Positions 45,928-53,998 of a DNA stretch of 64,000 bases are shown here, piece after piece. The notes below the pieces were generated by a model that saw only the letters and a program-made list of their open reading frames with translations, did not search any database and was not told the DNA's origin. This stretch comes from Methylobacterium sp. SyP6R (GTDB lineage: Bacteria > Pseudomonadota > Alphaproteobacteria > Rhizobiales > Beijerinckiaceae). The position numbers were made by a program, and so were the translations under genes. Position 1 is the first letter of the stretch. Each line of letters starts with the position of its first letter. The stretch lies in the NCBI RefSeq assembly GCF_019216885.1, contig NZ_JAAQRC020000002.1, positions 376,001 through 440,000 on the forward strand, written 5' to 3'.

Positions 45928-46068
45928 CGAAGAGTCAATCCCTGAGGAGCGCGGTACCGGGCGGGCGTGCTGGGTGGGGGCACCGGCACTCGGAACGCAA
46001 TGTAGGCACCCGCCCGGGGCTTGCCAAGTAATCGCCCGCGCCTGCGGCGCCGCGGGCCGTCCCTCGCG

Positions 46069-47142
46069 TCAGGCCGGGCGGGATCCCGGGAAGCGTCTGG
46101 GCGGCGCCGGGCTCATCGTCAGCCGGCCGCCGCCGGCGGCCAGGAGGAGTCCCGCGACGGTGCGCCGGCAGGGCAAGCCGCCGCGCAACGCCGGCAGGAT
46201 CTCGCCGAGGACGATCCGCTCCAGTCGGTCCAGGCGCGGCGGATAGGCGCGAGGATCACCGTGTCCCGCCTCGCCCTGCGCGGCCGCGACCGCGAGGCCG
46301 ACGACCCGCAGGGCCAAAGCCTCCGGCAGGGCCGCGAGCCCGGGCCCGTCGAGGGTCAGGGAGCCCTCCCCGCCCGGCGAAGGACAGCGGAGGTCGCGCA
46401 GGGCCGAGGCGGCGGCCTGCGCCAGGGCGTCCTCGTCGCGGCGCAGGCGCCCGGCGAGGCGGGCGAGTCGTCCGGGCGTCAGCCCCTCCTCGGCGAGCAG
46501 CGGCATGAGGTGCCGCAGGCGGGCGCGGCCGAAGCGCGGATCGGTGTTGGAGGGGTCGCGCACGAACGGCCAGCCCTGGGCGTCGCAGGTGGCGACGAGG
46601 CGGGCCTTCGGCACGCCGAGGAAGGGCCGGCCGAGGGTGAAACCGTCGAGGGCGCGGGCCGGCGCCATGCCGGCGAGGCCGGCGGGACCGGAGCCGGCGC
46701 AGAGGCGCATCAGCACGGTCTCGGCCTGGTCGTCGAGGGTGTGGGCGGTGAGGACGAGGTCGGCACCGGTCTCCCGGGCGAGGTCGGCCAACAGGCGGTA
46801 GCGCGCCGCCCGGGCCGCCTCCTGGAGGCGCGAAGCGGGCTTGGGGCCGGTCCAGGGGAGGATGCGATGGATGAGCCCGAGCCGGGCGGCGAGGCCGGCG
46901 ACCCCCTCCGCTTCCCCGGCCGAGGCGGGGCGCAGGCCGTGGTCGACGGTGGCGGCGATCACGGGAATCCCGCGTTCCGCCAGGGCGGCGCAGCCCATCA
47001 GCGCCGTCGAATCGGGTCCTCCGGACACCGCCAGTACGGCGCCCCGATAAGTGGCAGCCGGGCCGATCCAGGGCCCGAGGAGAGCCGCGCCCTCGGCGGG
47101 ACTCAAGGGTTCGTCGACAGGCGGCCCTTCCGGGCGGGTCAC
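46069..47142 (-). CDS. tilS: tRNA(Ile)-lysidine synthase TilS
   Basis: 357 aa. The PP-loop ATPase motif SGGPDSTAL is near residue 38, with VDHGLRPAS and the LTAHTLDDQAETVLMRL and GLAGM signatures that follow. It converts the C34 of the CAU-anticodon tRNA-Ile to lysidine. The GTG start (GTGA) overlaps the cpoB stop, which suggests translational coupling. The C-terminal substrate domain looks short compared with E. coli TilS, normal for alphaproteobacteria. Confidence 0.9.
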   Translation of the reverse strand: MTRPEGPPVDEPLSPAEGAALLGPWIGPAATYRGAVLAVSGGPDSTALMGCAALAERGIPVIAATVDHGLRPASAGEAEGVAGLAARLGLIHRILPWTGPKPASRLQEAARAARYRLLADLARETGADLVLTAHTLDDQAETVLMRLCAGSGPAGLAGMAPARALDGFTLGRPFLGVPKARLVATCDAQGWPFVRDPSNTDPRFGRARLRHLMPLLAEEGLTPGRLARLAGRLRRDEDALAQAAASALRDLRCPSPGGEGSLTLDGPGLAALPEALALRVVGLAVAAAQGEAGHGDPRAYPPRLDRLERIVLGEILPALRGGLPCRRTVAGLLLAAGGGRLTMSPAPPRRFPGSRPA

Positions 47143-48089
47143 GCCGCGCAGCGCGCGCGCCGCTGCTCCCGGTCGACCCCCTGCCTGACCGTCGAGGAGG
47201 CCTGCGGGAACTTGCGCTCCAGCTCGGCCAGGGTGGCGCAGGCCTGCTCGCGGGCGCCGAGCGCGTTGAGCGAGGCGCCGAGCTTCAGCATGGCGTCCGG
47301 CGCCTTGCGCGACCGGGCGTAGTCGGTCGAGACCTTCAGGAACTGCTCGGCCGCCTCGCGGGTGCGGTTGCGCTGCAGGTAGCTCTCGCCGAGCCAGTAG
47401 GTCGCGTCCGGCACCAGGGCGTCGCGGGGATGCGACTGGATGAACTGGCGCAGGCTCATCTCGGCCTGCTCGTACTGGCGCTGGAGCACGTAGGCGTAGG
47501 CCGCCTCGTAATCCGCCTTCGCGTCGCCGCTGCCGGTGGCCGCGACGCTGGCGGAGGGCCGCGGCGCCGGGGTCGGCGCGGCGGCGGCCGGACGGGAGGG
47601 TGGGCGCAGGTCCACCGGCTCGCCGTATTCGGGCGCCGGCTCCTCGATCGCCGCACGGGGCGGCGCCAGGGCGGCGGTGGCGCCCGGGGTCGCCGGGGCG
47701 GTCGACCGGGGCGCCTGAGAAGGCGTCGTCGCGCCCAGCGTCTGGGGCGCGCCCGGCGCGTCGGGATTCTGGGACGGGTCGAAGGCGTCGCTGCGCTTGT
47801 GGGGCTTGGCCGGCGGCGTCGAGGCCGCGGGCTTCTGCCCGCCCTTCGACTCCTGGAAGCGGAACTCGACATCCTCCTGGAACTTGCGCAGCTGCTCCTT
47901 GAGCTGGCGGTTCTCGTACTGGAGCGATTCGATCTGGCCCGCCATCTGGCGCGACTGGTTCTCGAGCCGGTTGAGGCGCACCACGAACTCGGCGGCGTCC
48001 TGGGCCGCGGCCGGGCATGCGGCGGCGAGGGCGAGCCCCGAGACGGCGAGGGGGGCGAGGAGCAGGCGGCGAAGCATGGCGGGGCGCAT
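47139..48089 (-). CDS. cpoB: Tol-Pal-associated periplasmic protein CpoB (YbgF)
   Basis: 316 aa. Signal peptide (LLLAPLAVSGLALAAACPAAAQ), then a coiled-coil trimerisation segment (VVRLNRLENQSRQMAGQIES...LKEQLRKFQEDVEF). A long Pro/Ala linker and C-terminal TPR repeats follow (YEAAYAYVLQRQYEQAEMSL, PDATYWLGESYLQRNRTREA). It coordinates outer-membrane constriction with septal peptidoglycan synthesis. Alternative start at 48077. It sits between pal and tilS as in other alphaproteobacteria. Confidence 0.9.
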   Translation of the reverse strand: MRPAMLRRLLLAPLAVSGLALAAACPAAAQDAAEFVVRLNRLENQSRQMAGQIESLQYENRQLKEQLRKFQEDVEFRFQESKGGQKPAASTPPAKPHKRSDAFDPSQNPDAPGAPQTLGATTPSQAPRSTAPATPGATAALAPPRAAIEEPAPEYGEPVDLRPPSRPAAAAPTPAPRPSASVAATGSGDAKADYEAAYAYVLQRQYEQAEMSLRQFIQSHPRDALVPDATYWLGESYLQRNRTREAAEQFLKVSTDYARSRKAPDAMLKLGASLNALGAREQACATLAELERKFPQASSTVRQGVDREQRRARCAA

Positions 48090-48139
48090 CACGGCTCGGG
48101 TCAGGCGGCGGGTCCGCACTCGGGAGCGGGGGTTAGCAG

Positions 48140-48316
48140 ATGCCGCGGCTCCCGGCAAAAGGAACGGCGGGCGCCGTCCCGTTCACCTCGGTCCGAAAGG
48201 GACGGCGTGCGCCGCCCCTTTCGCTCTGCAAGACGGCGGCTCGCGCCGCACGGTTCGCTTCGCGGGACGGCGGCGTACGCCGCCGGGTGCTTTCCAGGAC
48301 GGCGGCGTACGCCGCC
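48140..48316. repeat. cluster of short GC palindromes between pal and cpoB
   Basis: Two identical perfect palindromes GGCGGCGTACGCCGCC (48269-48284 and 48301-48316), spaced 32 bp, plus related GGCGGGCGCCGTCC, GGCGTGCGCCGCC and GGCGGCTCGCGCCG upstream. All sit in the 233-bp gap after pal. The motif could be a processing site, terminator array or REP-like unit. Confidence 0.65.
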
Positions 48317-48322
48317 CTGGCC

Positions 48323-48859
48323 TCACGAGCCGGCGCCGCCGTCCAGAACCGTGACGGCGCGGCGGTTCTGCGACCAGCACGAGATGTCGTTGCAGACCGC
48401 GACCGGGCGCTCCTTGCCGTAGGAGACGGTACGCATCCGGTTCGAGCCGATGCCCCGGGAGGCGAGATAGTCCCGGACGGCCTGCGAGCGGCGGGCGCCG
48501 AGGGCGAAGTTGTACTCGCGGGTGCCGCGCTCGTCGGCATGGCCCTCGATCAGGAAGGTGTAGCGCGGGTAGCGCTGCAGCCACTGGGCCTGCTTGTCGA
48601 GGGTGGCGGTGGCGGTCGAACTCAGGTCCGTCGAGTCGGACTCGAAGAACACCCGGTCGCCGACATTGACCACGAAATCCTGGGCGCTGCCCGGCGTCGC
48701 GGGCCCGCCGCGGCCGCCATAGCCGCCGGGTCCGCCGGCCCCGTAGGCCGCCGAGGCATCGGCGAGGTCGTTGTTGCTCGCGCAGGCCGCCATCGACAGG
48801 GCGAGCCCGAGGGCGGCGGCGATCTTGAGCGCGCGCAGGGGCGCGAGCGACAGCGGCAT
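48323..48859 (-). CDS. pal: peptidoglycan-associated lipoprotein Pal
   Basis: 178 aa. Lipoprotein signal with lipobox LSMAAC (Cys near residue 22), a Gly-rich linker (GAGGPGGYGGRGGP) and an OmpA-like peptidoglycan-binding domain: FESDSTDLSSTATATLDKQA, FLIEGHADERGTREYNFALG, RRSQAVRDYLASRGI, RMRTVSYGKERPV. Anchors the outer membrane to the wall. Start at 48859 with AGAGGAG upstream; frames reaching further are not supported. Confidence 0.93.
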   Translation of the reverse strand: MPLSLAPLRALKIAAALGLALSMAACASNNDLADASAAYGAGGPGGYGGRGGPATPGSAQDFVVNVGDRVFFESDSTDLSSTATATLDKQAQWLQRYPRYTFLIEGHADERGTREYNFALGARRSQAVRDYLASRGIGSNRMRTVSYGKERPVAVCNDISCWSQNRRAVTVLDGGAGS

Positions 48860-49238
48860 CGACTGGGAACTCCTCTGGCGACCCCGTGGGGCCGCACCCG
48901 GCGAGGTCCGAGCCGTACGAGGAGCCCGGCAACGCCGCTTCACGACACGCAATCGTCCATAGGCCCGACCGGTTAAGCGAAGGTTTTCGTCAAGCTTGAC
49001 GGAACCTTGCGTCCCGGCGGGACCGCGCGGCACGGAGCCGCCGTCAGGCCGAGCCCCGGCACGCGACGGGGCGAGTCCCAGACACCGTTGAAATACGGCT
49101 ACGCTGCGGCGCGGGACGCGATCGCCGCGCGCGCCCGGCCCTTGTTGCATTCCCGCAACATCCTGGCCCCGATCCGTTGACATTTCATTAACCAGGACGT
49201 CGGACCGTCGCCGGACCGACGATCGAGATTCGCCCGCG
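48860..49238. other. intergenic region between pal and the response regulator
   Basis: 379 bp, divergent, no gene and in particular no tolB. Contains a perfect palindrome CGTCAAGCTTGACG (48988-49001) within a longer imperfect inverted repeat (AAGGTT ... AACCTT), and a CtrA-like box near 49177. Confidence 0.6.
49177..49192 (+). promoter_or_regulatory. CtrA-like box and -35-like TTGACA before the response regulator
   Basis: TTGA-N7-TTAAC, one mismatch from TTAA-N7-TTAAC, 46 bp upstream of the gene. The same bases begin TTGACA, so the box would overlap a promoter. Confidence 0.45.
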
Positions 49239-49682
49239 ATGCCCGCGACACTGCCCTCGCCCCGAATGCCCCATTCGGGCTCCAAGCCCCCGGTTCGCAA
49301 GCCCTGCGTCCTGATCGTCGAGGACAGCTACATGCTGCTCGAGCTGCTGGTGACCCTGTGCGAGCAGCACGGCGTCGAGACGCTGACCGCGTCGAGCGGC
49401 GAGGCGGCGCTGACCCTGCTGCGCGAGCACGGCGCGCGGATCGACTGGCTCCTCACCGACATCCGGCTTCCGGGTCTCGTCGACGGTTGGGGCGTGGCCG
49501 AAGCCTACCGGCGGATCCAGCCGCTCCGGCCGGTGATCTATTCCTCGACCACGGCGAACCTGAACCACCCGGCGGTGCCCGGGAGCATCTTCGTCACCAA
49601 GCCCTTCGTAATCGCCGACATCCTGCGTCTCGCCCGGATGATGGCCAGCGAGATCGAGGCGTCGCGCCAGCTCTGTGCGTGA
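49239..49682 (+). CDS. single-domain response regulator
   Basis: 147 aa. A receiver domain from residue ~24: VLIVEDSYMLLELLVTLCEQ (acidic pocket), phospho-Asp in WLLTDIRLPG, Thr/Ser switch in VIYSSTTANL and Lys in IFVTKPF. No output domain follows, so it acts through protein partners, as CheY- or DivK-type regulators do. An internal ATG at 49266 is an alternative start. It may be CtrA-controlled (box upstream). Confidence 0.85.
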   Translation: MPATLPSPRMPHSGSKPPVRKPCVLIVEDSYMLLELLVTLCEQHGVETLTASSGEAALTLLREHGARIDWLLTDIRLPGLVDGWGVAEAYRRIQPLRPVIYSSTTANLNHPAVPGSIFVTKPFVIADILRLARMMASEIEASRQLCA

Positions 49683-49688
49683 GACGGC

Positions 49689-50135
49689 TCACGCGCCGGT
49701 CGCGGCCCGGGCGGCCGCGGCGGCCTTGGCGTTGGCGGCCTCCTCGGCGGCGTCCGCCGCGTCGCCGAGATGGAAGTTCTTCGCCCGCGCCTCGCAGCGG
49801 GCGCGCAGGGAATCGAGTTCCTCCTCGGTCAGGTGCTCGATGCCGATATAGGCGTTCTGGGCCGCGCTCGCCCGGATCAGCTCGTCGAGCTTGGCCTGGA
49901 TCGCCGCCCCGTCGCGGTTCTGGGTGTTCTGGATCAGGAACACCATCAGGAACGTCACGATGGTGGTTCCGGTGTTGATGATCAGCTGCCAGGTATCCGA
50001 GTAGTGGAACAGCGGGCCGGTCACCGCCCAGACCGCGATCAGGAGCAGGCTCGCCGCGAAGGTACCGGGACGGCCCGCCGCCCGGGCGACCGCGGCGGCG
50101 AAATCCGAAAAGGTGCGGACAGGTGTCGTCGCCAT
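49689..50135 (-). CDS. low-affinity iron permease family protein
   Basis: 148 aa. Two membrane spans separated by a short loop, with the family core WAVTGPLFHYSDTWQLIINT, then TGTTIVTFLMVFLIQNTQNR. A cytoplasmic C-terminal helical tail (LDELIRASAAQNAYIGIEHL) ends Ala-rich. Family name comes from yeast Fet4-like sequences; transport of iron by short bacterial members is unproven. Two starts have good ribosome sites: 50135 (GGAG, matches family length) and 50249 (AGAGGGG, adds 38 residues). Confidence 0.8.
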   Translation of the reverse strand: MATTPVRTFSDFAAAVARAAGRPGTFAASLLLIAVWAVTGPLFHYSDTWQLIINTGTTIVTFLMVFLIQNTQNRDGAAIQAKLDELIRASAAQNAYIGIEHLTEEELDSLRARCEARAKNFHLGDAADAAEEAANAKAAAAARAATGA

Positions 50136-50478
50136 CGTGGCTCCAGCGGCGGCCCGGTCTCCCGGAATCGATTCCTGGAAGATTTCCCCAAGGTTTCCAA
50201 GGGCTCCGGGCTGATTGAGATCCCGCTTACGAATTCCGATCGTGCGCATCCGGTTCCCCTCTTGACGCGGCCGGCAGGCCGGCGCAGTGACAGGCCGCCC
50301 GCGGCGCGCTCTCGCGCTACGGCACTCCCGGACACCCCCGAACTGCATGCCGAGCGACAGTCACAGTCGACCGCCCTTGCCGTCTCCGGCCTGAGGTCCC
50401 GCGCGCTTCGCCTGTCGGCGGCTCACCGCGACCGGCCGGGGACGGCCGGCCGACGCCAGCGCCCCAAACAGGTGAGCC
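50136..50478. other. intergenic region before mgtE
   Basis: 343 bp of divergent spacer. I looked for a magnesium riboswitch or other structured leader and could not support one. GACGGCCGGCCG-type short palindromes occur near 50440. No gene, unless the longer start of the iron-permease gene is used. Confidence 0.4.
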
Positions 50479-51846
50479 ATGATCGACACCGTGATCGACG
50501 CCCCCGTCGAGCCCGCCGCCCTCGCCGCACGCCTCTCCGAGGAGAGCGCCCCCGACATCGCCGAGGCCCTGAACCGGGAGGCGCCGGAGGTGGCCGCCGC
50601 CATCCTGCTCAGCCTGCCGCACGACCGCGCCGTCGAGGTGCTGGACCAGCCCTCGCTCGACTGCGCCCCCGACATCATCGAGATGCTGCCGCGCGACCGC
50701 GTCGCCTCGTTCCTGTCGGGCATGTCGGCCGACCGGGTCACCGACGTGTTCAAGGAGATCGAGGAGCCGGGCCGCTCCGACCTGCGCGCCCGCCTCGACG
50801 CCGAGACCCGCGGGGCGGTCGACACGCTCATCGCCTATCCGGAGGAGAGCGTCGGCTCGATCATGACGACCGAGTTCGTCGCCGTGCCGACGACCTGGAC
50901 CGTCGGGCTCACCCTCGACTACATCCGCAAGGTCGAGCGCACCCGCGAGACCGTCTACTCGATCTTCGTGCTCGATCCGCGCACCGGGGCGCTCGCCAAG
51001 GCGGTCCCCCTGCGCCGCCTGATCACCGGCAACCCGGAGGACAACATCCTGTCGGTGGCGCCGAACCGCCGCCCGGTGGTGGTCTCGGCCGATGCCAGCC
51101 GCGACGAGGCGGCCCGCCTGATCTCGAAATACGACCTGCTCGCCGTGCCGGTGGTCGATGCGAGCAACCACGTCGTCGGCATCGTCACCGTCGACGACGT
51201 GATCGACGCGATGATCCAGAAGCAGACCGAGGACGTGCAGCGCTTCGGCGGCATGGAGGCGCTCGACGAGCCCTACATGTCGATCAACTTCCTGACCATG
51301 ATCCGCAAGCGGGCCGGCTGGCTCTGCGTGCTGTTCCTCTCGGAGATGCTGACCGCCAGCGCGATGCAGGGTTTCGAGGGCGAGCTGGAAAAGGCCCTGG
51401 TCCTGACCCTGTTCATCCCGCTCATCATGAGTTCGGGCGGCAATTCGGGCTCGCAGGCGACCTCGCTGCTGATCCGGGCACTGGCGCTCCACCAGGTGCG
51501 CCTGTCCGACTGGTGGCGGGTGGCGCTTCGCGAGATCCCGGCCGGCCTGACGCTCGGGGCGATCCTCGGCACGATCGGCGTGGTGCGGATCGTGATCTGG
51601 CAGAAGCTCGGCTTCTACGATTACGGCGAGCATTGGTTCCTGGTCGCCGCCACGGTCGGCACGGCGCTCGTCGGCATCGTGCTGTTCGGCTCGCTCACCG
51701 GCTCGATGCTGCCCTTCATCCTCCAGCGCGTCGGCTTCGACCCCGCCACCGCCTCGGCCCCGTTCGTCGCGACCCTCGTCGACGTGTCGGGTCTGGTGAT
51801 CTACTTCACGGTGGCGCTGGTGATCCTGAAGGGGACGTTGTTGTAG
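50479..51846 (+). CDS. mgtE: magnesium transporter MgtE
   Basis: 455 aa. N-terminal superhelical domain (LSLPHDRAVEVLDQPSLDCA..., MSADRVTDVFKEIEE), two CBS domains (about residues 135-255, VGSIMTTEFVAVPTTWTVGL and LAVPVVDASNHVVGIVTVDD), a linker helix, and five membrane spans. The pore signature SSGGNSGSQATSLLIRALAL is intact. The N and CBS parts sense cytosolic Mg2+ and gate the channel. Confidence 0.95.
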   Translation: MIDTVIDAPVEPAALAARLSEESAPDIAEALNREAPEVAAAILLSLPHDRAVEVLDQPSLDCAPDIIEMLPRDRVASFLSGMSADRVTDVFKEIEEPGRSDLRARLDAETRGAVDTLIAYPEESVGSIMTTEFVAVPTTWTVGLTLDYIRKVERTRETVYSIFVLDPRTGALAKAVPLRRLITGNPEDNILSVAPNRRPVVVSADASRDEAARLISKYDLLAVPVVDASNHVVGIVTVDDVIDAMIQKQTEDVQRFGGMEALDEPYMSINFLTMIRKRAGWLCVLFLSEMLTASAMQGFEGELEKALVLTLFIPLIMSSGGNSGSQATSLLIRALALHQVRLSDWWRVALREIPAGLTLGAILGTIGVVRIVIWQKLGFYDYGEHWFLVAATVGTALVGIVLFGSLTGSMLPFILQRVGFDPATASAPFVATLVDVSGLVIYFTVALVILKGTLL

Positions 51847-51881
51847 CACGCCAAAAGCGTCGCTGTGTCGGTCCTGTCCAT

Positions 51882-51916
51882 CCCACCCTCAACCTCATCC
51901 CGAGGTCGAGGGTGGG
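51882..51916. terminator. bidirectional terminator after mgtE
   Basis: 9-bp stem CCCACCCTC / GAGGGTGGG, with AACCTC / GAGGT extending it inward; between the convergent mgtE and CoA-binding genes. Confidence 0.65.
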
Positions 51917-51935
51917 GTCGAGACGATGACGTGCT

Positions 51936-52463
51936 TTAGCGCTCCTCGATCGTCAGCTTCTGGAACCCCTTCGCCGCCAGCTTCGGCCGCTTGGCGCTCA
52001 GGATACGGGAATTCACTCCCGTCCAGCCGATCTCGCCCGAGAGCCGCCCATACTCGATCTTCGGGCAGCGGTTCATCACCACGGTGACGCCCCGCGCCTC
52101 GGCCCGGGCCGCCGCCTCGTCGTTGCGCACGCCGAGCTGCATCCAGATCACCCGAGGCAGCGGGTCGAGGGCCAGAGCCTCGTCGACCAGCGGGCCGGCG
52201 GCCTCGGAATTGCGAAAAATCTCCACCATGTCGACCGGCTGGGCGAGGTCGGCGAGCCGCGCCACCACCGGCCGGCCCAGGAGCTCGGTCCCGGCGAGGC
52301 CCGGATTGACCGGGATCACCTGATACCCGCGCTCCAGCAGGTACTTGGTGACGATCCAGCTCGGCCGGGCCGGGTTGGCGGAGGCGCCGACCAGAGCGAT
52401 GCTGCGCACCGCCTGCAGGATTTTTCGGAGCGCCTCGTCGTCGTAACGGTCATGATGGCTCAT
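51936..52463 (-). CDS. CoA-binding domain protein (YccU-like)
   Basis: 175 aa, Rossmann-type CoA-binding fold: SIALVGASANPARPSWIVTK (G-A-S-x-x-P), GYQVIPVNPGLAGTELLGRP, VDMVEIFRNSEAAGPLVDEA, IWMQLGVRNDEAAARAEARG and the VVMNRCPKIEYGRL ending. It matches the small stand-alone proteins related to succinyl-CoA synthetase alpha. Function unknown. Its start overlaps the stop of the upstream hydratase gene by 4 bp, so the two are coupled. Confidence 0.88.
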   Translation of the reverse strand: MSHHDRYDDEALRKILQAVRSIALVGASANPARPSWIVTKYLLERGYQVIPVNPGLAGTELLGRPVVARLADLAQPVDMVEIFRNSEAAGPLVDEALALDPLPRVIWMQLGVRNDEAAARAEARGVTVVMNRCPKIEYGRLSGEIGWTGVNSRILSAKRPKLAAKGFQKLTIEER

Positions 52464-53254
52464 CGCGCTGCCTTCTTGTCGAGGAAGGCCGCGATGCCAT
52501 CTTCGGCCGCGCGAGCCAGCATGTTCTCGGTCATCACCCGTCCGGCATGGGCATAGGCCTCCGCCAGCGGCATCTCCAGCTGCTCGTAGAAGGCGCGCTT
52601 GCCGACCCGCACCGTATAGGCGCTGCGCGCGGCGATCCCGGCGGCGAGGTCCTGCGCGGCGCTCAGCGCCGTGCCGGCGGGCACCACCCGGTTGACGAGT
52701 CCGAGCGCCTTCGCCTCTTCGGCCTCCGCCATCTCGGCGGTGAGCAGCATCGCCATGGCGGCCTTGCGCGACAGGTTGCGCGAGAGCGCCACCATCGGGG
52801 TCGAGCAGAACAGGCCGATCTGCACGCCCGGCGTGGCGAAGCGGGCGTCCCCGCCGGCCACCGCGAGGTCGCAGGAGGCCACCAGCTGGCAGCCCGCCGC
52901 CGTCGCGATTCCTTCCACGGCGGCGATCACCGGCTGCGGCAGGGCGGGGATCGCCATCATCACCGACGAGCAGAGGTTGAACAGGTCCTTGAAGCGCGCG
53001 GCGCCCCGGTCGGATTCCGCCCGGTAGGCGGTCATCTCCTTGAGGTCGTGGCCGGCGCAGAAAGCGGGCCCTTCGGCCGCCAGCACCACGGCGCGTACGC
53101 TCCCGTCCCGGGAGAGCCGGGAGAATTCCTCCGACAGGGCGGTGAGCATCGCGTGCGAGAGGGCGTTGCGGGCCCGCGGCCGGTTGAGAATCAGGGTCGC
53201 GACGCCGTCGCGGTCGTCGCGCAAGAGCAGGGTGTCGGTCATGGTATCGGACAT
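52460..53254 (-). CDS. enoyl-CoA hydratase/isomerase family protein
   Basis: 264 aa. Crotonase fold with oxyanion-hole segments AFCAGHDLKEMTAYR and GIATAAGCQLVASCDLAVAG, then FATPGVQIGLFCSTPMVALS and LGLVNRVVP. The H-D-L-K-E and C-S-T-P residues match the ECHDC3-like subgroup rather than classical crotonase with two Glu. The exact reaction is unclear. Start at 53254 (alternative 53242). It is divergent from the thioesterase gene and coupled to the CoA-binding gene. Confidence 0.88.
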   Translation of the reverse strand: MSDTMTDTLLLRDDRDGVATLILNRPRARNALSHAMLTALSEEFSRLSRDGSVRAVVLAAEGPAFCAGHDLKEMTAYRAESDRGAARFKDLFNLCSSVMMAIPALPQPVIAAVEGIATAAGCQLVASCDLAVAGGDARFATPGVQIGLFCSTPMVALSRNLSRKAAMAMLLTAEMAEAEEAKALGLVNRVVPAGTALSAAQDLAAGIAARSAYTVRVGKRAFYEQLEMPLAEAYAHAGRVMTENMLARAAEDGIAAFLDKKAAR

Positions 53255-53364
53255 GGGGGCTCGGAGTCGCGGTCTCGGGTCAGGGCGGAACGGATGGCCT
53301 ATTGTCCGGTGCCGGGCGCCGTGCTGCAAGATCGTGCATGACACCGACCGGAAACGCCCCACGC

Positions 53365-53814
53365 ATGCCTGCCGCCCCCATGATGGACCGCGACGCGGTC
53401 GCGGCCTTCCTCGACGAGGCCTTTCCGCAGATCCATCACGGCGGCCCCGGCCCGGTGGTCGAGAGCGTCGGCCCGATGACGGCCACGATGCGCCTGCCCT
53501 ATCACGAGCGCCACCTGCGCCCCGGCGGCACGATCTCCGGCCCGGCCATGATGGCGCTCGCCGACGTTGCGCTCTACGTCGCGATCCTGGCCCAGATCGG
53601 CCCGGTGGCGCTCGCCGTCACCACCAACCTGTCGTTCAACTTCATGCGCAAGCCCGCGCAAGCCGATCTCCTGGCCGAAGCGCGCCTGCTCAAGCTCGGG
53701 CGCTCGCTCGCCGTCGGCGAGGTGCTGATCCGGAGCCGGGGCAAAAAAAACGATCAGGGCCTCGACGACCTCGTCTGCCACGCCACCGGCACCTACGCGA
53801 TCCCGCCGAAATAG
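53365..53814 (+). CDS. PaaI-family hotdog-fold thioesterase
   Basis: 149 aa. The hotdog signature is HLRPGGTISGPAMMALADVA, then AVTTNLSFNFMRKPAQADLL and CHATGTYAIPPK. In the usual HxGxxxxG...D pattern the Asp of MALADVALY is kept. Likely hydrolyses an acyl-CoA. Start at 53365 with GGAAA upstream; 53338 is possible. A run of eight A (53742-53749) encodes Gly-Lys-Lys-Asn near the C-terminus, so transcriptional slippage is possible. The stop codon lies in a perfect palindrome. Confidence 0.82.
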   Translation: MPAAPMMDRDAVAAFLDEAFPQIHHGGPGPVVESVGPMTATMRLPYHERHLRPGGTISGPAMMALADVALYVAILAQIGPVALAVTTNLSFNFMRKPAQADLLAEARLLKLGRSLAVGEVLIRSRGKKNDQGLDDLVCHATGTYAIPPK

Positions 53815-53833
53815 CGGTATCATGATACCGCTA
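53812..53833. terminator. 22-bp perfect palindrome at the thioesterase stop
   Basis: TAGCGGTATCATGATACCGCTA, beginning with the TAG stop. A second small hairpin and T6 (GCTCGAAAAGCTCGCTTTTTT) follow at about 53846-53866, which makes an intrinsic terminator likely. Confidence 0.6.
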
Positions 53834-53888
53834 CGCGGAAGCCGCTCGAAAAGCTCGCTTTTTTGCCGTTTCGGGTTTTCCGGTCCGC

Positions 53889-53917
53889 TTGACGTCGGCG
53901 GGAACCTCCGTTACTGA
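53889..53917 (+). promoter_or_regulatory. candidate rplM-rpsI promoter
   Basis: TTGACG (53889-53894), 17-bp spacer, TACTGA (53912-53917). Transcription would start near 53924, directly before the leader hairpin. Confidence 0.5.
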
Positions 53918-53925
53918 GCCGGCAT

Positions 53926-53971
53926 CGCCGCTGCGCGCTCATCACTGACCGCAGCGGCGTCCTGTTTTTTT
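53926..53971 (+). terminator. rplM leader: attenuator-like terminator in the rplM leader
   Basis: Perfect 10-bp stem CGCCGCTGCG / CGCAGCGGCG, 14-nt loop, followed by TCCTGTTTTTTT. It lies after the candidate promoter and 28 bp before the rplM ATG. A terminator here must be regulated or leaky for L13/S9 to be made. Confidence 0.6.
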
Positions 53972-53998
53972 CGTCAAGACTTCCGGGACTTATCCGCG

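Noticed and set aside
46069..48018. A 649-aa fused TilS-like protein
   Set aside because: The upstream part is an out-of-frame reading of cpoB; TilS homology begins at the GTG at 47142.
48140..48316. CRISPR-like array
   Set aside because: The repeated units are self-complementary 16-mers without spacers of constant length, and no cas gene is present.
50350..50478. Possible magnesium riboswitch upstream of mgtE
   Set aside because: I could not find the conserved core of M-box or similar leaders, only short GC palindromes.
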